Shown: positions 56,595-64,000 of the stretch, one piece after another
How positions within the stretch are numbered: position 1 is the stretch's first letter
Layout: the number at the start of each line of letters is the position of its first letter
DNA from: Cryptomeria japonica
Lineage: Eukaryota; Streptophyta; Pinopsida; Cupressales; Cupressaceae
Length of the DNA stretch: 64,000 nt
Assembly: GCF_030272615.1 (NCBI RefSeq)
Contig: NC_081409.1
Span: 651,156,468-651,220,467, forward strand
Direction: 5' to 3'
The notes under the pieces: generated by a model
What the model saw: only the letters and a program-made list of their open reading frames with translations
Databases searched by the model: none
Told to the model about the DNA's origin: nothing
Position numbers and translations under genes: made by a program

Positions 56595-59239
56595 GAATGA
56601 CCATGTTTAGAAAACAGGGGATAAGAAACGCATGTTGGTCAATGAATTATTGAGTAGCTCTGTAGAAATCAGGAGATTAGACGCTCAAGTTGTTCTTATG
56701 ATTTAAATTGTCTGTTAAAGGAAAAATGTTTATAACTTGAAAGTCTGGTTAGTGGCAGCGATTAATTTTCGAATCTGTATCCATTTATCCTAGAAAGATA
56801 TACTCTGTGGGACTATTTACATATGCCGCAGTTATTGGGATAAATGCATCAATCCAATTCATACTTGAAACTAGAACAGCTATGCAAAATATGTCATTAT
56901 TGACTAGCTAAGGTAAATATTTCTGAGAAGAAAACCCACGAACTAAATGCAGGCATTGAGACAAACGGATTAACATAAGATATGTGAACCGGCATAAATG
57001 AAATATCCATAATCCCAACAAATAAAATTAGAATACGATAATATCATCTTGTCTAGGAATTTCTCAAATGATGTGGCTAATCACATTAGAGTCTTAATCA
57101 AAGCATAGAAGACAATAAAATCATCGATGTGGAAGAGAAGAATTGATAGCTCATCGTTTGGAGAGAACTTGATTGAAATTGGAACATTGTATTGTGAATG
57201 GAAAATTAGAATATAAGAGTATTTTAAAGAATTGACGGCATGCGAATTAAACGTACCTACTACTTGAGAAACTACAACCCTATTTCAATAAGCATCTCCG
57301 TATTAAGTACTATAAGTATAAAAATAAAGACAATTTTCAGTATAAAGCATACGGATGCAGTAAAAGGAACGCAAGCGATTGGGCAGTTAAGAAAGGAGCT
57401 ACAGCTTTTTCAGTTCCTGTGTTTTTTGTTACACAAGAAAGGAGAACCAATTGCAACACATAAAAGAGCAAATAGGTGCCAGCTTCACCAATGAAATATT
57501 TCATATTGAGTCTACGGTAGAGTGACGTCTGAGAGAGTACGAACAAAGTTTCTGATGTCTCAGAGGGTACGAACAAAGTTTCTGCAATCCATAAGTTTTG
57601 CGTGACATTTTGGGAGGAACTCATAAAGATTGTTGGAAAATGCTAGGTGAATTGCTATACCAATGAATTAATAATTTGGGGGTAGACGGAGTTTGAGGAT
57701 TTGGGTAACCAGTTATCTCTTTTGTAACGTTGGGCATGACAGTTTGTATGCCAAATGTTAATGTGGCGTTAAGGATTCAAGTAGGGAACAATCCTCCTCT
57801 TGCATCAGTGGCCCGATTTAAATAAAACTACTATTCAGAGTAGGAGTATAGTTTTAAAATTTGGACATGTTGAAAACAAAAACCTCCTCTATGTAAATTA
57901 TCACACATTTCATCATAGAACTTTAAAAAAAGAAATTGGATTTCTTGACCCAATTGTTTACTTTATAAATATACAAATTTATAACTCTTTTCTTTAGTTC
58001 AGTTTAAGGATTTAATTTTAATTTAACTATAAATATGTTTTTATCTAATAGAAATATACAATGATTCATAATTATTGTACATATTCCATTGTTTGATTTC
58101 ATAGTACAATTTTATCAATTTCAACTAAGATTTTAGTGAAGTTATTAGTTTTATACTTTTATGAAAAATAGTCGCCATTAAGAAAGAAAAAATTAGTTAA
58201 ACTAAGGGTAAGCAAATATAAATTAAAAAATTTTGATTTAAAAAATGTAAATTGAAAAAAATTCTAGAAGAGCGGTGTGTCTTTTGTATACATATATATC
58301 CTTTTTTAGTACAGGTTTACTTTCTTCTAGAGGGCTTTATAGACATTGTACATATATAACAAAATGCTTAAACACTTATTCATGAATGTTATTTTTGTCT
58401 CTCATTCCTAATTACACCTAGACATCCATAATACTATTCGAATAAAGCAACTAAGTCTATTTATAGTTGTGAAGAATCACCATAAAATGACTTATTGGGG
58501 GTTATCCAACTAAAACATTACAAGAAAGTTTAATAAGGAATCTTAAACTTCATAGAACTCCAAGAGACTAAAGATTAAACAATGGAATCTCAATATTCAC
58601 CTTTGTTTATAGCTCCTTCATTTGGTTTCATTTATAATAGTTTCTATTGTAGATGAAAATGTCCATTATACACATGGATCACTTGTGAAACTTTTGGCTA
58701 GGGATGAAAGAATCACTAAGAATGATTTTTTAGGGGCTATATGTTATGATTTGACTATTTTTGGCATTTCCATCCTAGAGATTTGGTTATTTTGAGCTTC
58801 TTCAAAAGTGCCTGGTTTGCCCATATTTAATAGATTTTCCCTAGTCCCAAAATAAAATATCCCATTATTAACATATAAAAATCTGGGCACTAATCTTCCT
58901 AGTTTATGAAGGGATATTTTCATTTTCTACACTTGCATCATTTCAACATGTATTGGTGTAATGAACTTTTATTTTTATAAGAATTCAAAACCATTTTATA
59001 GTCCAATATTGTTCATATAAGATTTTTTTTTTATCCCACGGCTTAGGATGCTTTGTATTGTATCATCTTAAGACCTAGATAAATGTTCTACTAACTACCT
59101 TAGCTTACATGTCTATCTATGGGTGAAAAGTTGTTAACCTCTTCAATTAAGTCCTTAAAGGTTTTTAGAAAATGGGAAGCTCTATCTAAAATATTAGAAG
59201 TGTGAAAACTAAAGTTAATCCCCACATTACAAACATATT
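56595..59239. other. MADS intron, no gene seen
   Basis: AT-rich DNA without supported exon. A short direct repeat (AGAGNGTACGAACAAAGTTT) occurs near 57533 and 57562. The frame at 57240-57494 has no recognised domain. Right of 58000 the sequence is mostly A/T runs. Confidence 0.45.
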
Positions 59240-60499
59240 TTACATGTTTTAGAGGTGTGAAAATGGGGTTCACTAGTCTAAACACGCCAACTAGGAATCA
59301 AACCCATTAACATCAACATACATCAGGGAAACAACCAATAGGCCCAACGACAAACCCTTGGAAGAGGGGCACATGAATTGATTGTTTCCTTGCTGAGTGT
59401 AGATGCAATTGGATAAGATAGAATGATGAGATGCAAGAACTAGGGCTAATGGTGCAAAATTGGAAGTAATCAGCATAAACAATAAGTTGTAAAACAAATA
59501 TGTAGACTCTTAGTATAGATCTAGAAACAAGGAACAAAAGGAAACCTATGCCTACGATTTGAGCCCCAAAATGTGGGACCATGTCAATAGGCATCAATGT
59601 TGTGTACATGTTTGATGTAGATATCAAAAACACATTCAGGATCAAGATGTCGCACTAAATATTTCCATAAAATTTTGTTGGAAAAGTGTCAGGCAATGAC
59701 AAAAGTTGCCACTGGGGTTTTTTGCTTCTTCAAAATCTAGATCTTTTTGCCTTAGTCTACACTTTTTGAATCTTACTCCTTTGGTAAACCAAAAGCCTAC
59801 ACACAAAAGAGAGGAAAAATGGTGTTGGGTTGATAGGGTTTTGCCAAAGTCAAACCCTAGGTTAGGAATTAACCCTATAATGAAGAATTGATAGAAAAGA
59901 GAGCTCACCCTTTTAGGAAAGAGGCTAGATCTGGAACAAAATGCTGAATTGAAATGATACACCTTTTGTTATAAATCTCCTTGCTTTGAAATCTTTATAA
60001 AAGGTTGATATTACTATGTGGAAACTCATGCATTCCTTTACATAAGTTTGATCGTGAATGTCAGCTTGAATACTTGCAAATCTAAATACTTGACCTCTCT
60101 TTCATTGCCTTATTGATCCTTGATTTCTTTCTCAATTGAAATACTTGATTTGAAATGAATTCCTTGATGAGGGATGTTTCAAATGAGGTGATAAGACTTT
60201 CTTTTATACTCAACCTCATGACACTTATTGAAAATTATGAAGAAGGCTAACATGGATAGCTTTTCTTGCTCAACTTTTTTTGGCAGTTGGAGGATTCAAA
60301 TTTCATCTCCTTTTCCTTGGACTAGGGTGCTAGGGGCCCTAGTCCACGCCTTTTGGGCTCTGACAAGATCAAGAAGCAAAGACAAAGAGTAGAGACCTCA
60401 AATCTGGCATTGGTTTGAGCATAATCAGGCAAAATAATCAAAGTGAGACTCAAAGGAGCATGAAATTGTATGGGGATATAATTTACGATACTACACATG
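59240..60499 (-). repeat. LTR-like copy 3 of the third family, minus sense
   Basis: In minus sense it starts TGTAGTATCGTAAATTATA near 60499, has a TATA-like TTTTATAAAG near 60000, then AGGGTTTGACTTTGGCAAAAC (59845-59870), GACATCTTGATCCTGAATG (59650), and GGGTTTGATTCCTAGTTGGC followed by AGACTAGTGAACCCC (59310-59256). Copies 1-2 and this copy face each other across the MADS exon. Confidence 0.6.
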
Positions 60500-60786
60500 C
60501 ATAGGGTGCCTTATGGGTCTTTTAACAAGCAATAAAAATCCATAACTTTCTAAGTTAGTTCACATCCATAAATAAATAGATACATGCTCCATTTTGGACA
60601 TGTAAACCCTCCTACAAATTCTATATGTATTCTTTGGCATGGCTTAGAAGGAACTAGTAATGGAATGTATATACGCAATTTCCCATTTCCTCTTGTTTAT
60701 TGTAGTTGTGCTACACAACACGTGACCTTAATAATGTAGAGATATCATTTTGCATATTTATTCAATAAATAAAAATTAAGAGATTT

Positions 60787-60811
60787 GATATCACTTTTAA
60801 CCTGTGATATC
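60787..60811. repeat. 8-bp inverted repeat GATATCAC / GTGATATC
   Basis: Perfect short palindrome with a 9-base loop just left of the GC-rich leader of the hAT element. It may lie at or near the transposon terminus, though no right terminus is in the window to compare. Confidence 0.5.
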
Positions 60812-60824
60812 GGTTCTTGCCAAA

Positions 60825-61020
60825 ACTGGCTGGGTCCTAGTCCTGGTCCGTGCCCGGTCCTGGTCCCAGCCTGGTTTACCCTGGGTCCCACCCGGGTCCT
60901 GCCCAGGCGGCTGGCAGGACCCACAGGGAACCCAGCTGCCTGGGCAGGACCCGGGTGGCACCCAGGGAGAACCAGGAGGACCCAGGTGAACCCAAGCCCG
61001 TGGGTTCCCAAAAACGGGGC
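60825..61020. repeat. GC-rich GGGTCC/GGACCC array with a perfect 21-bp-arm hairpin
   Basis: GGGTCC, GGTCCTG and GGACCC motifs are dense in both orientations. Arms 60888-60908 and 60938-60958 are exact reverse complements (core CACCCGGGTCCTGCCCAGG) around a 29-base loop. GC content contrasts sharply with the AT-rich surroundings. Likely subterminal transposase-binding region of the hAT element (inference). The frames on both strands here are by-products. Confidence 0.75.
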
Positions 61021-61526
61021 CCACGGGTTAGAAAGCAATTAAAAACAATTAAAAAACAATTTTTTTAATCTTATTTTTACATCTAAACCCTAATCCACCC
61101 CTCTATGATGCATTTCATGCATCAAAACATGCATTCAACCTATTCAACTTGCATTTTTGAAGATTTTTTCTCTACAATCAGGCTTCTTAGTTTTTGTATT
61201 TTTCTTCGAAGGTGATGACTACGAAGGTGTGAGACACGCATCAAAGGCATAGGAATCATTGGAGAAGAAAGATTTAGCCATTAAAGGTAAGTGAATCTGA
61301 ATTTTTTTCAAGTTCTCAAGAATTTTTCCAAGTTTTTTTCAAATTTTTAAATTTTTTTTTAAAGTTTTTAAAATTTTAAATTTTTTTTTTTAAAGAAGTC
61401 TTGTATATTTTTTTACACTTTGTATGCATAGTATGGGGTTATAATACCAAAATTTTAATAATTTTTTTCAATAATGTTGTGCGTTCTCTTTTCATTTTAG
61501 GTGCATTATTAATATAATCATACATA
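61021..61526 (+). other. 5' leader of the hAT gene
   Basis: AT-rich with long T runs; CTAAACCCTAAT near 61083. A possible 5'-UTR intron runs from GGTAAGTGAATC (61288) to TTTCATTTTAG (61500), with GTGCATTATTAAT before the ATG. No other gene. Confidence 0.45.
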
Positions 61527-63980
61527 ATGGCTGGAACTGGAAGTGCAAGTGCAAGCTCTAGTTCAGTTGCAAATGTCCAAACTGAAAATACCCCCTTTAA
61601 AATTGATCAAGATTCACCACTTTGGCATTATACAACAATGATCAAGCCAGTGTCTGGTGGTGGGGGTTTTTTGGCAATGCAACTATTGTGGCACTGAGTA
61701 TACCGGCTCATACTTTCAAGTGAAAGGCCACCTTTGTTTCATCCCTGGGCGTGGAATAAAATTTTGTAAGGGATCAGATGGCAAGGGGCTGTCAAAAGCT
61801 CTAGTTTTGGGATATATTAGAGAACAAGAGGAAGTTGATAGGAGAAGTAGCAAAGCAAAGACTGATTGTCCTCTTGTCCATCCAAGCTCAATGTCTAAGA
61901 GGCCTTCTAGTAGCATTGGGTCCACAAGACCAGCTGGTTCACATCCTTTCATGCAAAACCCACCAGTTGATGCAGTAGAGAATCAGAATGTTGTGGCTTC
62001 ACGGAAAAGAGGCCCATTGGATTTTGCCTTCAAAAATGAACTGAGAGAGATTGCAGATTCCAAAATTGGACGTTGCCTTTATGGCAATGGGCTTCCTTTC
62101 AACCTTGTTAGATCACCTTACTTTCGGGACATGGTGCATACTCTTTGCAATACACCTTCTGATTATGTTTGTCCAGGGTATGAAAAGGTGAGAACCACCT
62201 TATTGGCAAAGGAGAAAGCATCTGTAGAGTCACAGTTGAAGGTCATCAAAGATACATGGTAGGAAACAGGTGTGACCATTGTTTCTGATGGATGGAAAGA
62301 TTGTAAAAATAGGCCATTGATCAATGTTATAGTAGTGCGTCCTAAAGGGGCAATGTTTTTGAAAGCAGTGGATTGTGAGGGGCAAGTGAAAGATGCAAGT
62401 TTCATTGCCAATATCTTGATAGAATGCATTGACATGGTGGGACCTCAAAATGTTGTCCAAGTTGTAACTGACAATGCTAAAAATTGTAGGGCAGTAGGGA
62501 CTATAGTGGAGGCTACATATGGTCACATCTTTTGGACACCATGCCCAGTACACTCACTCAATTTAATCATGCAAAAGCTTGGCACACAAATTGATTGGGT
62601 GAAAAAACTGTATGCGGAGGGCGAGGAGATTCAAATGTTTGTGACTAATCATCATATGTCACAAGCCATTTTCAGGACCTTCTCCAAGTTGGAGTTGTTG
62701 AAGGTAATTTATAATTACTAATTTTAAATTTTAATTTTTAATTTTTTAGTTTTAAATTTGTATTTTTTATAGACTTGCATTTGATATATGTTGTGTGTTT
62801 TGTTATGTCATGTTAGGTTGCTGAAACACGATTTGCATCTCACACGCTCGTTTTAAGACGACTTGAGTTCTATGGTCATCAGCAGCTTGTGGAGTGTATG
62901 GAAGCAGTCCCACACAGAAAGAGCTCTAAAAGTAAGAGCATTGATCCTTAGTGAGAAATGGTGGGATGATGTGGAATATGTTTTGAATTTCATTGAGCCC
63001 ATCATGAGCATGATTAGGTATGCTGATACTGATCGCCCATGTTTGGGTGAGATTTATGATGGCATGGATTGCATGGTGGAAAAAATAAAAGAAGTAATAA
63101 ATAGAAAAGAAAATGACCCAACGGAAACATTTTTCAAAGTTGTGCAGAAAATTGTTGTTGACCGTTGGAACAAGATGACCACCCCCTTACATCTCTTAGC
63201 ATTTGCTTTGACACCAAAATTTTATAGTGCAGAGATGCTTGCAACACCAAGGAGGGTGCCACCATATAGAGATGCAGAGGTTGCTTCTGGCTATAGGGCT
63301 GCCTTTAAAAAGATATATCAAGATGAGGAGACAAGAAATATTGTCATGAGGGAGTTTGGCCAATTTGTATCTGCAAAAAATCATGATGTTGTAGCTCTTA
63401 ATGCTAGATATGGGATGGATGCTGATGAGTGGTGGTATGTACATGGTCAAGGCTCTGTTTACTTGCAGCCTCTTGCAATTAAACTTAACTCCCAAGTATG
63501 TATCTTTTTATTTTTTATTTTTATAGTTTTCCAATTCCATTTGATGCTATCATAATTTTATTTATAAATTTCTAATTATGTTTTAACTTTTAACAGGTTG
63601 CAAGTTCTTCTTCAGCTAAGCGGAATTGGAGTACATACTCCTTCATCCACTTAGTCAAACGTAATCGTTTGGGTGCAAAGAAAGCTGAGGATTTGGTCTA
63701 TGTACGCTCCAACCTTCGTTTGTTGTCACATAAGGACCTTGAATATAATGAGGGTGTAACAAGGAATTGGGATCTAGCCCCTGAGTGTGCTGATTTAGAT
63801 GCTACAGTTGCACAACTTTGCCAAGTCTCTATAGATGAGGCGGTTATGGAATTTGAGAGAGACATAGCTAGTGGGAGTGGCATTCCATTTGATATTGGTT
63901 CAATTGATGCTGAATTTGAACCACTTGATGACCGTGGGCTTGGGTTGGATGCTTCAGATGAAGATGAATATAGAATTTAA
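61527..63980 (+). pseudogene. hAT superfamily transposase (BED finger, DUF659, hAT dimerisation), nearly full length
   Basis: ATG at 61527 (MAGTGSASASSSS). Domains in order: BED-type zinc finger WQCNYCGTEYTGSY...GHL...C (61668-61770); RNase H-like catalytic part with VTIVSDGWKDC (first Asp), VQVVTDNAKNC (second Asp) and CPVHSLNLI; IMSMIRYADTDRPCLGEIYD; C-terminal EWWYVHG (third acidic residue), SSSSAKRNWSTYSFIH and NRLGAKKAEDLVYVRSNLRL; stop at 63978-63980. Introns 62704-62816 (GTAATT...TTAG) and 63496-63596 (GTATGT...ACAG) join in frame. Lesions: a frameshift in the G5T6 run at 61662-61672, a TAG at 62260-62262 before ETGVTIVSDGW, and a short deletion with frame change near 62855. All else is intact, so inactivation is recent relative to other elements here. 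Confidence 0.9.
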
Positions 63981-64000
63981 ATCCCATAGATGGCTTGTAA

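Noticed and set aside
60745-61068. Pro/Gly-rich frames on both strands upstream of the hAT gene
   Set aside because: GC-rich inverted motif array; frames open on both strands simultaneously, none with a domain.

Overview
The window looks like intergenic and intronic DNA of a large-genome seed plant, most likely a gymnosperm such as a conifer (inference). The grounds are very low gene density, old and heavily mutated Ty3/gypsy elements of Tat type nested in one another, a plant MADS-box first exon followed by a very long intron, copia-type LTR remnants, and hAT and CACTA DNA transposons. I see nothing prokaryotic, no tRNA or rRNA gene and no CRISPR array. Most long reading frames are fragments of decayed transposon proteins, so many genes are entered as pseudogenes.

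Left block (1-23,290). Two direct copies of a ~3.2 kb sequence (318-3561 and 20155-23290) behave like the LTR pair of one ~23 kb element. They start TGCCT (TACCT in the left copy) and end AGGCA, and a tRNA-Arg-type primer-site octamer follows the left copy. On the opposite strand a long protein frame begins inside this LTR and, at the right copy, runs out of it into the internal DNA to ~18286. Nested inside is a second Ty3/gypsy element on the minus strand: LTR 17106-17926, tRNA-Asn primer site 17084-17100, then gag, protease, an extra RNase H, RT, RNase H and integrase down to ~4600. Its gag is split by a 4.5 kb insertion with a perfect AACGA target duplication (11257-15757). Its RT is split by a 1.25 kb copia-like solo LTR (6544-7794).

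Middle block (23,467-47,299). CACTAGTA termini, GAT duplications on both sides and TAGTCATTTA-type subterminal repeats mark a composite CACTA (En/Spm-like) element of ~23.8 kb. It carries a Tat-type gypsy element on the minus strand: primer site 45284-45303, gag, protease, RT, RNase H, second RNase H, integrase. Downstream of pol, on the opposite strand, lies a decayed plant-mobile-domain gene (30738-32700) with a Gly-rich linker and a coiled coil. The LTR-like block occurs as two direct copies (27514-29278 and 45306-47220) and one inverted partial copy (29279-30250). Arrays of the palindrome AGCGCT lie near both ends of the internal region.

Right block (47,300-64,000). Copia LTR remnant, an unrecognised decayed plus-strand frame (48580-50540), three copies of one further LTR family in opposing orientations, then the only plausible host gene piece: a MADS-box exon 1 (55092-55273) with an intact splice donor. 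The DNA to its right holds a clean 774-bp hAT-type MITE with an 8-bp duplication, an inverted LTR copy, and a nearly full-length hAT transposase gene (61527-63980) with two introns and a few inactivating lesions. No further MADS exon was recognised before the window ends.

A recurring theme is arrays of short palindromic units in unrelated elements: a 37-bp unit at 12460, a 46-bp unit at 25760, GAAC...GTTC units in the 3.2 kb LTR, AGCGCT arrays, and a 21-bp-arm hairpin upstream of the hAT gene.
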